NCBI RefSeq assembly: GCF_900188345.1
Contig: NZ_FZOD01000028.1
Location: forward strand, 42,041 to 106,040
Source: Streptosporangium subroseum
Lineage (GTDB): Bacteria > Actinomycetota > Actinomycetes > Streptosporangiales > Streptosporangiaceae
Length of the DNA: 64,000 bases
Direction of reading: 5' to 3'
Positions 33,440-42,140 of this stretch are shown here, piece by piece. Under the pieces are notes generated by a model. It saw only the letters and a program-made list of their open reading frames with translations. It made no database searches and was not told where the DNA came from. The position numbers were made by a program, and so were the translations under genes. Position 1 is the stretch's first letter, and every line of letters begins with the position of its first letter.

Positions 33440-34867
33440 ATGCGGTATCCAAAGCGAATAGGACGACTGTCCGTTCCCGGTCGAAAGGTGCAGCTGGCGA
33501 CGGCGGCCATGTTGGTGGCCACGACCGTGGCGGCTTGCGGCGGCCAGGACGACGGCGCGAAGGCGAGCGCCCCCAAGGCACCGGCGACCATCCCGGAGCT
33601 CACCAAGGACCCGCTGACCCTCAGCTTCATCTGGTTCGACTGGCCCCCTGCCCACGCGCTGGAAGACTTCGCGAACGCGGAGTACACCAAGCAGCGGTCG
33701 AACGTGACCATCAAGGTCAACACCGTGCCGAACGCGAACTGGCACGACGCGATGTTCACCCAGTTCGCAGCGCACAAGACCGACTTCGACATCCCGATCC
33801 TGGACTCGCAGCACATCGGCGAGGCCGTGACGAACGGCAACATCCTCGACATCACCGACTTCGTCAAGCAGAACATCGACGTCAAGGCCTACAACCCGTA
33901 CCTCCTGGCGGCCTATGGCCAGTACCCCCAGGCGGAGACCGGGAAGCGCGACGAAAACGCCAGCCTGTACGGACTGCCGCTGCTCGGCGACACCTGGACG
34001 ATGATCTACCGCAAGGACCTGATCGGTGACAAGCCGCCGCAGACGTGGGACGAGATGATCTCAGTCGCCGCGAAGTGCCAGGCGGACAACCCCGGCGTCA
34101 GCGGGCTGGCTTTCCACCAGGCCAACGGCTCCGACGCCGCGGCCGTGACCTACAACACGGTCAACGGCGTCTACGGCGGCAACCTCTGGGACTCCAAGAC
34201 GCGCAAGATCGACGGCGTCATGAACGACGCTGCGGGCCAGGAGGCGATGGACGTCCTGGTCAACAAGATGAAGCCGCTGACCGCCAAGGGCTCCGGCAAC
34301 TGGTTCATCGACGAGGTGAACGCGGCGGTCGCCCAGGGCAAGGCATGCATCGCGTTCAACTGGATCGCCGCGAGCGGCGGCCTGCTCGACCCGAAGCAGT
34401 CGACGCTCGGCACCACGCGGGAGCAGATTCTCGACAAGCTGGGTTTCGCCACCCTGCCGAGCCAGAAGACGAACCTGGTGCCTCTCGGCGGCATGGGGAT
34501 GCACGTGTCGGCCTATTCTCCCGCGGCGAACCAGGCGGAGGCCCTGAACTTCATGAAGTGGTTCGAGCAGGCTGACATCCAGAAGAAGTGGGCCGCGGCC
34601 GGTGGCGTGCCGGCGCGTACGGACGCCCTGGAGTCGCCCGAGTTCCTCAACGCCGGGCCGTTCAACAAGGTGTACGCCGACTCGGTTACGCGGATGCGGG
34701 ACATGTGGAACGTGCCCGAGTACGCGCGCCTCGTCGACATTGAGAACACCAACGTGAACGCGGCTCTCAACGGCGCGAAGCCGCCGAAGGACGCGCTCGA
34801 CGACATCGCCAAGGAGCAGCAGGGCGTACTCGACTCCGGCAACCGCAAGGGCGGCGGCGGACTGTGA
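33440..34867 (+). CDS. ABC transporter substrate-binding lipoprotein (carbohydrate/polyol type)
   Basis: From ATG 33440 the precursor has 475 residues with a positively charged N-region, a hydrophobic core and a lipobox TTVAACGG, making Cys33 the lipidated residue outside the membrane. The body is a family-1 extracellular solute-binding protein: DFDIPILDSQHIGEAVTNGN, GLPLLGDTWTMIYRKDLIGD and VPLGGMGMHVSAYSPAANQA are typical segments. Such proteins bind sugars or polyols. It is the first gene of a five-gene transport block; the next gene overlaps its stop by 4 nt (GTGA). Ligand unknown. Confidence 0.9.
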   Translation: MRYPKRIGRLSVPGRKVQLATAAMLVATTVAACGGQDDGAKASAPKAPATIPELTKDPLTLSFIWFDWPPAHALEDFANAEYTKQRSNVTIKVNTVPNANWHDAMFTQFAAHKTDFDIPILDSQHIGEAVTNGNILDITDFVKQNIDVKAYNPYLLAAYGQYPQAETGKRDENASLYGLPLLGDTWTMIYRKDLIGDKPPQTWDEMISVAAKCQADNPGVSGLAFHQANGSDAAAVTYNTVNGVYGGNLWDSKTRKIDGVMNDAAGQEAMDVLVNKMKPLTAKGSGNWFIDEVNAAVAQGKACIAFNWIAASGGLLDPKQSTLGTTREQILDKLGFATLPSQKTNLVPLGGMGMHVSAYSPAANQAEALNFMKWFEQADIQKKWAAAGGVPARTDALESPEFLNAGPFNKVYADSVTRMRDMWNVPEYARLVDIENTNVNAALNGAKPPKDALDDIAKEQQGVLDSGNRKGGGGL

Positions 34868-35814
34868 GTGGCCCCGTCCCTCTGACGACCGACCACCCGG
34901 GGCAGGTGGCGTCCGCGACGCCGCCTGCACCGGGTCGGTCCCGCCGGTTGAGCGACCGCTGGCTCGCCGTGGCCTTCATCTCCCCGGCGCTGCTGCTGTT
35001 GCTCGCAATGTCGGTGTTCCCATTGCTGTGGGCGTTGTACCTGTCTTTCACCGACTACTCGGCCACCCGCGGAGGGTCGGCCCATTTCGTCTGGTTCGAG
35101 AACTACACCGCCATCCTGACTTCGGCGCAGGTCCACCTGAGGGCCTTGACGACGTTGATCTACGTGGTCGGCGCGGTCGCCCTGCAGACCGTGCTCGGTT
35201 TCGCCATCGCCTACCTGATCTCACGGCGCACGCACGGGCGAGGACTGCTGACCACTCTGTTCCTGGTTCCGATGATGCTGTCGCAGGTCGTGGTCGGGCT
35301 GTTCTGGAAATTCATGCTCGACGCGCAATTCGGTGTGATCAACAGCATGCTCGGCTCGCTCGGCCTGGGGCAGGTGGAGTGGCTCACCCGGCAGCAGACG
35401 GCATTGATTTCCCTGATCGTGGTCGACACCTGGCAATGGACGCCGTTCATCATGCTCATCGCACTTGCGGGCCTTACCGCGGTCCCCAAGTACTTGTACG
35501 AGGCCGCCTCGATCGACCGGGCGTCCGAGTGGTTCCGGTTCCGCACCATCACTCTTCCGCTGGTGTGGCCGCTACTCCTCATCGCCGTGTTGTTCAGGGC
35601 CATCGAGGCCTTCCGGCTGTTCGACCTCGTCTACATCCTCACCAGCGGAGGTCCGGGGGTCTCCACCGAGACGTTGTCGTTCCACGTCTACAAGGTGGCG
35701 TTCCTGGGCTTCAACACCGGAACCGCCTCGGCGTACGGGATCCTCATGGTCCTCATCGTCATCGTCCTCACGCAGCTCTACCTGCGCTACTTGAACAAGC
35801 TCAAGGAGGACTGA
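34864..35814 (+). CDS. ABC transporter permease (MalF type)
   Basis: The 316-residue membrane protein has six predicted helices and the EAA loop (YEAASIDRASEWFRFRTITL) that docks with the ATPase. It starts at a GTG overlapping the binding-protein stop by 4 nt, so translation is coupled. By gene order and length it is the first permease of a CUT1-type carbohydrate importer. The N-terminal 30 residues are Pro/Ser-rich and cytoplasmic. Confidence 0.9.
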   Translation: MSGPVPLTTDHPGQVASATPPAPGRSRRLSDRWLAVAFISPALLLLLAMSVFPLLWALYLSFTDYSATRGGSAHFVWFENYTAILTSAQVHLRALTTLIYVVGAVALQTVLGFAIAYLISRRTHGRGLLTTLFLVPMMLSQVVVGLFWKFMLDAQFGVINSMLGSLGLGQVEWLTRQQTALISLIVVDTWQWTPFIMLIALAGLTAVPKYLYEAASIDRASEWFRFRTITLPLVWPLLLIAVLFRAIEAFRLFDLVYILTSGGPGVSTETLSFHVYKVAFLGFNTGTASAYGILMVLIVIVLTQLYLRYLNKLKED

Positions 35815-36725
35815 TGGCCGTCTCCGTCGACGAGGCCGTGTCCACAGGTCCTGTCCGGGATCGCACGCCCGCCGCGCGCCGCTTCGGCGGCCGGGGCCGC
35901 TCCGTGCTGGAGATCGCGCTGCTGACCGTGCTGGCCGTCGTGATGCTCTTCCCGGTGCTGTGGATGATCGAGACGTCCATCAAGGAGAACCGGGACGTCT
36001 ACGCCATCCCGGCCAAGTTCTTCGACTTCACGGTCACCTTGGACCATTTCAAGGACGTGTTCGTCGCCTCCGGCGGCGGTCGTTCGACCTTGTCCGTCGC
36101 GTTCCTCAACTCCGTCGTGGTCGCCGGGGTCTCCACGGTGCTGGCCACCGTGCTGGGGGTCCCGGCGGCCTGGGCCTACTCGCGCTTCTCCGTGAAGGCC
36201 AAGAAGGACCAACTGTTCTTCATCCTGTCCACCCGCTTCATGCCGCCCGTGGTGGTCGTTATCCCGATCTTCCTCATGTACCGCCAGGTCGGACTCATCG
36301 ACACCAAGCTCGGCCTGATCCTCATCTACGCCGCCTTCAACGTCCCGTTCACGATCTGGATGATGAAGGGGTTCGTCGACGAGGTGCCCGCGGAGTACGA
36401 GGATGCCGCCATGCTCGACGGCTACACCCGCTTGCAGGCGTTCTGGAAATTCACCCTTCCCCTGCTCGTGCCCGGTATCGCCGCGACGGCGGTCTTCGCC
36501 CTCATCTTCTCGTGGAACGAGTTCGTGTTCGCCATCTTCCTTACCTCCAGTGACACCGTGCGGACGGCCCCACCCGCCATCGCCGGCCTCATCGGTGGAA
36601 CCACTGTGGACTGGGGCCTCGTGGCCGCCGCCTCCGTGGTGTTCGCCCTACCGGTGCTCGTCTTCGCCTACCTGGTGCGCAAGCACCTCATCGCCGGTGT
36701 GACGCTCGGGGCGGTGCGACGCTGA
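35814..36725 (+). CDS. ABC transporter permease (MalG type)
   Basis: The 303-residue protein has six hydrophobic segments and the EAA loop EYEDAAMLDGYTRLQAFWKF, characteristic of the second permease in CUT1 importers. Its ATG shares one base with the stop of the first permease (TGATG), and its own stop shares one base with the next ATG, so the block is translationally coupled. It forms the membrane pore with the preceding protein. Confidence 0.9.
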   Translation: MAVSVDEAVSTGPVRDRTPAARRFGGRGRSVLEIALLTVLAVVMLFPVLWMIETSIKENRDVYAIPAKFFDFTVTLDHFKDVFVASGGGRSTLSVAFLNSVVVAGVSTVLATVLGVPAAWAYSRFSVKAKKDQLFFILSTRFMPPVVVVIPIFLMYRQVGLIDTKLGLILIYAAFNVPFTIWMMKGFVDEVPAEYEDAAMLDGYTRLQAFWKFTLPLLVPGIAATAVFALIFSWNEFVFAIFLTSSDTVRTAPPAIAGLIGGTTVDWGLVAAASVVFALPVLVFAYLVRKHLIAGVTLGAVRR

Positions 36726-37792
36726 TGGCGGGCATCGAGGTGACCGCCCTGCACAAGCGCTACCCGGACGGGACGGTCGCGGTCGAACACGTGGACCTGT
36801 CCATCGGCGACGGCGAACTGTTCGTGATGCTCGGCCCTTCGGGTTGCGGCAAGACGACCACGCTGCGGGCCATCGCCGGCCTGGAGAGGCAGACGACGGG
36901 CGACATCCGCATCGGCGACACGCTGGTCAACGACCTGCCGCCCGCCGAGCGCGACATCGCCATGGTGTTCCAGTTCTACGCTCTCTACCCGCATCTGAGA
37001 ACCCGCGACAACCTGGCGTTCCCCTTGCGGGCCGAGGGACTGCCCAAGCCGGAGGTGGAGGATCGGGTCGCCGAGGCCGCCCGGCTGATGCGGCTCGGTC
37101 CGCTCCTGGACCGGCGACCGAACCGGTTGTCCGGCGGGGAGCAGCAGCGCGTCGCGCTCGCTCGCGCCCTGGTGCGACGTCCGCGCGCGTTCCTCATGGA
37201 CGAACCTCTCACCAACCTGGACGCGGAGCTGCGGGCGGACATGCGCACGGAGATCAAGCACCTGCAGGGGGAGCTGGGAACGACGATGGTCTACGTCACC
37301 CACGACCAGGTCGAGGCGATGTCGCTCGGTCACAGAATCGCCATCCTCAACAAGGGCCGCGTCGAACAGATCGGCACGCCGCTGGAGGTCTACGACCGTC
37401 CGGCGAGTCTCTTCTGCGCCGCATTCATCGGCTCCCCGCCGATGAACCTGATCGAGGTGGAGGTGGCCGACGGGAAGCTGCGCAGTAAGGGCGGACTGGT
37501 CCTCACGCCACCGCCAGGCCTGCCGCGCGACCGTTCCCTGGTCGCAGGCGTCCGGCCGGAGGCGCTGGAAGTCACAGAACCAGGGGCGGAAGGTTCGGTC
37601 CCGGCCCGCGTGGTCTCGGCGGAGTGGCTGGGCGACGAAATCATCTACGTGGTCGACTACGGCGGCCAGCGCGACGTACGGGTTCGGATGCCACTGACTG
37701 TCCGTTTCGCCACTGACGCACCGGTCGGGCTGCGGCACACCGGCGGGCCCCCGGTGGTCTACGACGTGAACACGGAAGAGCTGGTGGCCTGA
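36725..37792 (+). CDS. ABC transporter ATP-binding protein (MalK/UgpC type), canonical
   Basis: The 355-residue ATPase has Walker A GPSGCGKTTT (about 37-46), signature LSGGEQQR (135-142), Walker B AFLMDEP with catalytic Glu160, and the H-loop His193 (VTHDQVEAM). A C-terminal MalK-like TOBE domain follows (about 240-355), where regulators or sugar ligands act. All catalytic elements are present. It is followed immediately by a second, different ATPase gene, so the importer probably has a heterodimeric ATPase. Confidence 0.92.
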   Translation: MAGIEVTALHKRYPDGTVAVEHVDLSIGDGELFVMLGPSGCGKTTTLRAIAGLERQTTGDIRIGDTLVNDLPPAERDIAMVFQFYALYPHLRTRDNLAFPLRAEGLPKPEVEDRVAEAARLMRLGPLLDRRPNRLSGGEQQRVALARALVRRPRAFLMDEPLTNLDAELRADMRTEIKHLQGELGTTMVYVTHDQVEAMSLGHRIAILNKGRVEQIGTPLEVYDRPASLFCAAFIGSPPMNLIEVEVADGKLRSKGGLVLTPPPGLPRDRSLVAGVRPEALEVTEPGAEGSVPARVVSAEWLGDEIIYVVDYGGQRDVRVRMPLTVRFATDAPVGLRHTGGPPVVYDVNTEELVA

Positions 37793-38868
37793 TGGGAACC
37801 GTGGCAGCGCACGGGCTGTGCAAGTCCTTCGGCAAAGTCCAGGCCCTGGACGGGGTGACGCTGGACGTGCCGGACGGATCGTTCTTCGTCGTGCTCGGAC
37901 CCTCCGGGGCAGGCAAGACGACAACCCTGCGAGCGATCGCCGGCCTTGAGAAGCTTGACGCCGGGTCGGTGCATCTGGACGGGAGGGACGCGACCGGTGA
38001 CACCCCGGCCGAACGCGACCTGGCCATGGTCTTCCAGAGCTACGCCCTCTACCCGCGACACACGGTGTACGAGAACATCGCCTCGCCGCTGCGGGCACGC
38101 CGCCGTTCTTCGAGCGAGATCGCCGCTGCCGTCGAGCAGATGTCGAACCTGCTGCACATCGAACGTCTGCTGAAGCGTCGTCCGGCGCAGTTGTCGGGCG
38201 GTGAGATGCAGCGTGTCGCCCTGGCCCGGGCGCTGGTCCGTAGCCCTCGCGCGTTTCTCATGGACGAGCCGCTGACGAACCTCGACCTCAAGCTCCGTGT
38301 CGAGATGCGCACCGAGCTCACCCGCATCCACCGGAGCCTCGGAGCAACCTTCGTCTACGTGACCAACGACCAGGTCGAGGCTCTGTCCATGGCCGACCAG
38401 GTCGCGGTCCTCAAGGAGGGGAAGGTGCAACAGGTCGGAACGCCGACCGAGGTGTACGAGCGGCCGGCCAACCAGTGGGTCGCGGGATTCGTCGGGAGCC
38501 CGCAGATCAGCCTGCTCGCCTGCCACGCCGAGGGAGATCGTCTGGTCGGTGCGGAAGGCTGGACGCTGCCGCGGCCCCGCTGGACCACGGCTGAGGACGG
38601 TCGTCCGCTGCTGCTGGGCCTTCGCGCGGAGGACCTGTCCGTCGAGCAGCGTGGGAACGCGTCGTTGTCGGGTGAGCTCTACGGCCTTGAGCCGCTCGGT
38701 GACCGAACGGTGGTCGACGTCCGGGTGGGGACGGAGATCCTCAAGGTCAAGGCACGACCCACCGTCACCGGTACGCCGGGCGAGCGGCTGCATGTCACGG
38801 TCGACCTGGACCGTGCGCACCTGTTCGATGCGGGCACCGGGCTGGCGCTGTCCGAGGCCGGGAGGTAA
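37792..38868 (+). CDS. ABC transporter ATP-binding protein with Asn in the H-loop
   Basis: The 358-residue ATPase has Walker A GPSGAGKTTT (36-45), signature LSGGEMQR (134-141) and Walker B with Asp158-Glu159, plus a TOBE-type C-terminal domain. The switch His is replaced: VYVTNDQVEAL has Asn192 (codon AAC at 38365-38367) where the partner has His193. Loss of the H-loop His usually cripples hydrolysis at that site, so one of the two sites should be degenerate. Paired different ATPases also occur in glycerol-type importers (GlpST), which hints at a polyol substrate. Its ATG overlaps the preceding stop by one base. Confidence 0.9.
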   Translation: MGTVAAHGLCKSFGKVQALDGVTLDVPDGSFFVVLGPSGAGKTTTLRAIAGLEKLDAGSVHLDGRDATGDTPAERDLAMVFQSYALYPRHTVYENIASPLRARRRSSSEIAAAVEQMSNLLHIERLLKRRPAQLSGGEMQRVALARALVRSPRAFLMDEPLTNLDLKLRVEMRTELTRIHRSLGATFVYVTNDQVEALSMADQVAVLKEGKVQQVGTPTEVYERPANQWVAGFVGSPQISLLACHAEGDRLVGAEGWTLPRPRWTTAEDGRPLLLGLRAEDLSVEQRGNASLSGELYGLEPLGDRTVVDVRVGTEILKVKARPTVTGTPGERLHVTVDLDRAHLFDAGTGLALSEAGR

Positions 38869-39119
38869 CCGCGCAGGGCGGCGACGTCAACATTCGCCCG
38901 CACGTGGCAATCGAGCCTCGGCGGACCGTCAGAAGCAGCTACGGCCCGAGAAGGCGATCGGTGGCGCGGGGCGTCGCCCTGCAGCCATGGCCAAGGCCAC
39001 GTTCGACCCGCTCGGCAACCTCGACCCCGGCGAGGTCGTGTGACCCGTTCGTCAACGGGCGTGGCGCGATCGCTGAGGTCACGCTGGACATCACCAAGAA
39101 CATCACAGGAGGCGACGCA

Positions 39120-40580
39120 ATGAGTGACCCGATGAACGTCCTGGCCCCCGAGCACCGGAGGCTCCGGATTGGCGACGCCTGGCGCGACGCCGCCGGCGGA
39201 GCCACCTTTGTCGTCGAGGACCCGGCCACCGGCAAGACCATCGCCGAGGTGGCGGACGCCGACGTCGTTGACGGGCTCGCCGCCCTGGACGCGGCGAGCG
39301 AGGCAATGGCGGAGTGGGCGGCGACCCCGCCGCGAAAACGGTCAGAGTTGTTGACCGCGACGTACCGGGCACTGACCGAGCGATCCGAGGAGGTCGCCCG
39401 GCTGATAACGCTCGAGATGGGCAAGCCGCTCGCCGAGGCTCGGGGAGAGGCGGCCTACGGCGCCGAGTTCTTCCGTTGGTTCGCCGAGGAGGCGGTGCGC
39501 GTCGAGGGGCGCTACAACACCGCTCCCGCCGGTGGATATCGCATCCTCACCGTGCCGAAGCCGGTCGGACCGTGCGTCTTCGTGACGCCCTGGAACTTTC
39601 CGTTGGCCATGGGTGCCCGCAAGATCGCTCCTGCGCTGGCGGCGGGCTGCACGACGATCACCAAGCCGGCAGCCCAGACGCCACTCACCATGCTGTTCCT
39701 GGCCCGCATCATGGAGGAGGTCGGCGTTCCCCCGGGCGTCGTCAACGTCGTGACAACCAAGCGTGCCGGCGAGGTGGTCTCAGCACTGCTAGCCGACCGT
39801 CGGACCCGCAAGCTTTCGTTCACCGGGTCGACCGAGGTCGGGCGCGTGCTGCTACGGCAGGCGGCGGACAACGTGCTGCGCACCTCCATGGAACTGGGCG
39901 GCAACGCGGCCTTGATCGTGTGTGCCGACGCGGACCTGGACGTCGCGCTCGACGGTGCCATGGTGGCCAAGATGCGCAACATCGGGGAGTCCTGCATCGC
40001 GGCCAACCGAATCTACGTCGAGGAGCCGGTGCGCGAGGAGTTCACGGCGCGCTTCGCCGAGCGGATGGGCGCGCTCTCGGTGGGCCATGGTCTCGACGAC
40101 GGTGTGGACGTCGGGGCGTTGATCGACGAGGCCTCGGTCACCAAGATCGACGAGCTCGTCGCCGACGCGGTCAATCGCGGCGCCCGTGTCTTGGTGGGCG
40201 GCGAGCGTCCGGATGGGCCGGGCCACTTCTACCCGCCTACGGTCCTCGTCGACGTGCCCGAAGACGCGCGGATGCTGGAGGCGGAAATCTTCGGCCCGGT
40301 GGCGCCGATCATCTCGTTCACGTCCGACGACGAGGTAATGGCGAAGGCCAACGACACCGAGCACGGCCTGGTCGGATACGTCTTCACCCGTGACCTCCAG
40401 CGGGCGCTCCGGTTCACCGAGGGGCTGGAGACGGGGATGGTCGGCATCAACCGTGGTCTGATCTCGGACCCGTCAGCTCCGTTCGGAGGCGTGAAGCAGT
40501 CCGGGATCGGCAAGGAGGGGTCGCACGAGGGCATCCTTGAGTACCTCGACGTCACCTACGCGGCGATCGACCTACCGTGA
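39120..40580 (+). CDS. NAD(P)-dependent aldehyde dehydrogenase (succinate-semialdehyde-dehydrogenase-like)
   Basis: The 486-residue enzyme has Asn159 (TPWNFPLA), Lys182 (ITKPAAQTP), Glu258 (SMELGGNA) and catalytic Cys292 (NIGESCIAANR). The GabD-type layout and length fit succinate- or glutarate-semialdehyde dehydrogenases. It oxidises an aldehyde to the acid, presumably the product of the Fe-dependent dehydrogenase downstream. The start is ATG 39120 with GGAGG close upstream; the 250 bp before it hold only a dubious 18-codon frame (38987-39043). A GTG frame starts in a 4-nt overlap with its stop. Confidence 0.9.
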   Translation: MSDPMNVLAPEHRRLRIGDAWRDAAGGATFVVEDPATGKTIAEVADADVVDGLAALDAASEAMAEWAATPPRKRSELLTATYRALTERSEEVARLITLEMGKPLAEARGEAAYGAEFFRWFAEEAVRVEGRYNTAPAGGYRILTVPKPVGPCVFVTPWNFPLAMGARKIAPALAAGCTTITKPAAQTPLTMLFLARIMEEVGVPPGVVNVVTTKRAGEVVSALLADRRTRKLSFTGSTEVGRVLLRQAADNVLRTSMELGGNAALIVCADADLDVALDGAMVAKMRNIGESCIAANRIYVEEPVREEFTARFAERMGALSVGHGLDDGVDVGALIDEASVTKIDELVADAVNRGARVLVGGERPDGPGHFYPPTVLVDVPEDARMLEAEIFGPVAPIISFTSDDEVMAKANDTEHGLVGYVFTRDLQRALRFTEGLETGMVGINRGLISDPSAPFGGVKQSGIGKEGSHEGILEYLDVTYAAIDLP

Positions 40581-40795
40581 CCGGCCCGCTGCTCCGGGTG
40601 CCCGCCGAGGATCACCGCGCCCTGTGCACACATGACCTGACCGGTCTCCAGAGGGCGCCCGGGCACGACCGAGTCTGGAAGCCCGGCGCGCGCCTGCGCC
40701 ACCCGGCAGCCAACCTTGCCGACGCCGTCCCGGTCTCGCAGGTGACCTGGACGTCCGCCCAGCAAATCACCGCCGACGTTCCAGAGAGGCACTGA
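40577..40795 (+). CDS. Hypothetical 72-residue ORF between the two dehydrogenases
   Basis: A GTG overlapping the aldehyde-dehydrogenase stop by 4 nt opens a 72-codon frame that ends one base before the iron-ADH start, so it fills the gap exactly. The product (MTGPLLRVPAEDHRALCTHD ...) has no motif I recognise. Its position suggests translational coupling, but the Arg/Pro/Ala-rich composition is also that of a chance frame. It might be a trimmed remnant of a third enzyme. Confidence 0.35.
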   Translation: MTGPLLRVPAEDHRALCTHDLTGLQRAPGHDRVWKPGARLRHPAANLADAVPVSQVTWTSAQQITADVPERH

Positions 40796-40796
40796 C

Positions 40797-42032
40797 ATGC
40801 TTGAGACCGTCCGCGGACCACGCCAGCTGATAGTGGGTGAAGGGGTCGCGCAGAACATCCCACGAGTGGTGGCCGAGTGTGGCTCGCGAGTCCTCATCGT
40901 GACCGACCGGGTTCTTCTGGGGCAGCCGGGCGTGGCCGAGATCGTGGCCGCCGTGCGGGAGAAGGTCGAAGTCGTCGGGGTGTTCGCCGACGCGACTCCG
41001 GACGTGCCACTCGCCGATGTCGCCCTGGCCGTCTCGGTCGCCGCAGAGGTGGACGCCGACGTAATCCTCGCCGTCGGGGGTGGCACGGTGATCGACCTCG
41101 CCAAAATCGTCGGCGTCATCCGGCGCCACGGTGGGACGCCGCGCGACTTCTACGGCGAGTCGAAGGTGCCGGGGCCGACGATTCCTCTCGTCGCGGTCCC
41201 GACGACGTCAGGCACCGGCTCCGAGCTCACGCCCGTCTCGGTGCTGACCGACCCGGACCGCGAGCTGAAGGTGGGGGTCTCCAGCGTCCACATCGTGCCC
41301 GACTTCGCCATCGTCGACCCCGAGCTCACCTACACCTGCCCTGCGACCGTCACTGCCTACTCCGGCATCGACGCGTTTTGTCACGCGGTGGAGAGCTACA
41401 CCGCGCGACCCCGGGCCCACGGACCGCGCGACCCGGTGGAGCAGGTCTTCCTCGGCCGCAACCCGATCACCGATCACTACGCGCTCCTGGCCGCGGAGCG
41501 GATCGCCCGCAGCTTGCCCCGTGTCGTCAGGGACGGAGGCGACAAGGACGCGCGCGCGGACATGTCCTACGGGTCCATGCTGGCCGGGCTCGCATTTTCC
41601 CACGCAGGCAACGCGGCTCCGCACGCCCTCCAGTACCCCATCGGCGCAGCCACCCACACACCGCACGGCCTGGGCGTCGGGCTGCTGCTGCCCTACGCGC
41701 TGGACGCGGCCAGGGATGCCATCGGCGACCGGTTGACCATCCTCGCCGGGGTGTGCGGGCTCGACGTGACCGACGCCTCGGATGCCGAGGGCGCAGATAC
41801 GTTCCTCACCTGGCTCGACGGGCTCCTTGCCGACATCGGCATCCCTACCACCTTGGCGGACATCGGCGTGGCACGCGCCGACCTCCCGCGCTTCGCGGAG
41901 ATGGCCAGTGGCGTCACCCGCTTGATCCAGAACCATCCAGGCCCGACCGACACCGCCAGCCTGACCGCGATCCTCGAAGCGGCCTGGACCGGGGACCGGA
42001 CCCGACACGTCCTGACTCCGGAGCAGAGATAG
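40797..42032 (+). CDS. Iron-containing (group III) alcohol dehydrogenase
   Basis: The 411-residue enzyme has the NAD loop VGGGTVIDLAKI (about 93-104), the substrate/coenzyme segment VPTTSGTGSELTPVSVL, and metal ligands beginning with Asp192 and His196 in GIDAFCHAVESY, then histidines in GNAAPHALQYP and THTPHGLG. Relatives oxidise primary hydroxyls of diols or hydroxy acids (4-hydroxybutyrate, 1,3-propanediol, maleylacetate reduction). With the upstream aldehyde dehydrogenase it makes an alcohol-to-acid pair. AGAGAGG lies 7 nt before the ATG. Confidence 0.9.
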   Translation: MLETVRGPRQLIVGEGVAQNIPRVVAECGSRVLIVTDRVLLGQPGVAEIVAAVREKVEVVGVFADATPDVPLADVALAVSVAAEVDADVILAVGGGTVIDLAKIVGVIRRHGGTPRDFYGESKVPGPTIPLVAVPTTSGTGSELTPVSVLTDPDRELKVGVSSVHIVPDFAIVDPELTYTCPATVTAYSGIDAFCHAVESYTARPRAHGPRDPVEQVFLGRNPITDHYALLAAERIARSLPRVVRDGGDKDARADMSYGSMLAGLAFSHAGNAAPHALQYPIGAATHTPHGLGVGLLLPYALDAARDAIGDRLTILAGVCGLDVTDASDAEGADTFLTWLDGLLADIGIPTTLADIGVARADLPRFAEMASGVTRLIQNHPGPTDTASLTAILEAAWTGDRTRHVLTPEQR

Positions 42033-42047
42033 TGACGGGCCTTTCAC

Positions 42048-42140
42048 ATGACGACGAGTTCCCTGTCCCACCCTGGGCATCGGAATTGTCGGCTACGCCT
42101 TAATGGGAGCCGCCCATTCCCAGGCCTGGCGCACGGCTGC
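42048..42140 (+). pseudogene. Gfo/Idh/MocA oxidoreductase, N-terminal stump
   Basis: In one frame the DNA encodes GIGIVGYALMGAAHSQAWRT, the first strand and NAD loop of Gfo/Idh/MocA sugar dehydrogenases that often close sugar-uptake operons. The ATG at 42048 (MTTSSL...) is one frame off, so a small insertion or deletion lies near 42065. After about 20 codons the similarity ends at a junction with a secreted-protein gene. The operon therefore once had at least one more enzyme. Confidence 0.7.
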
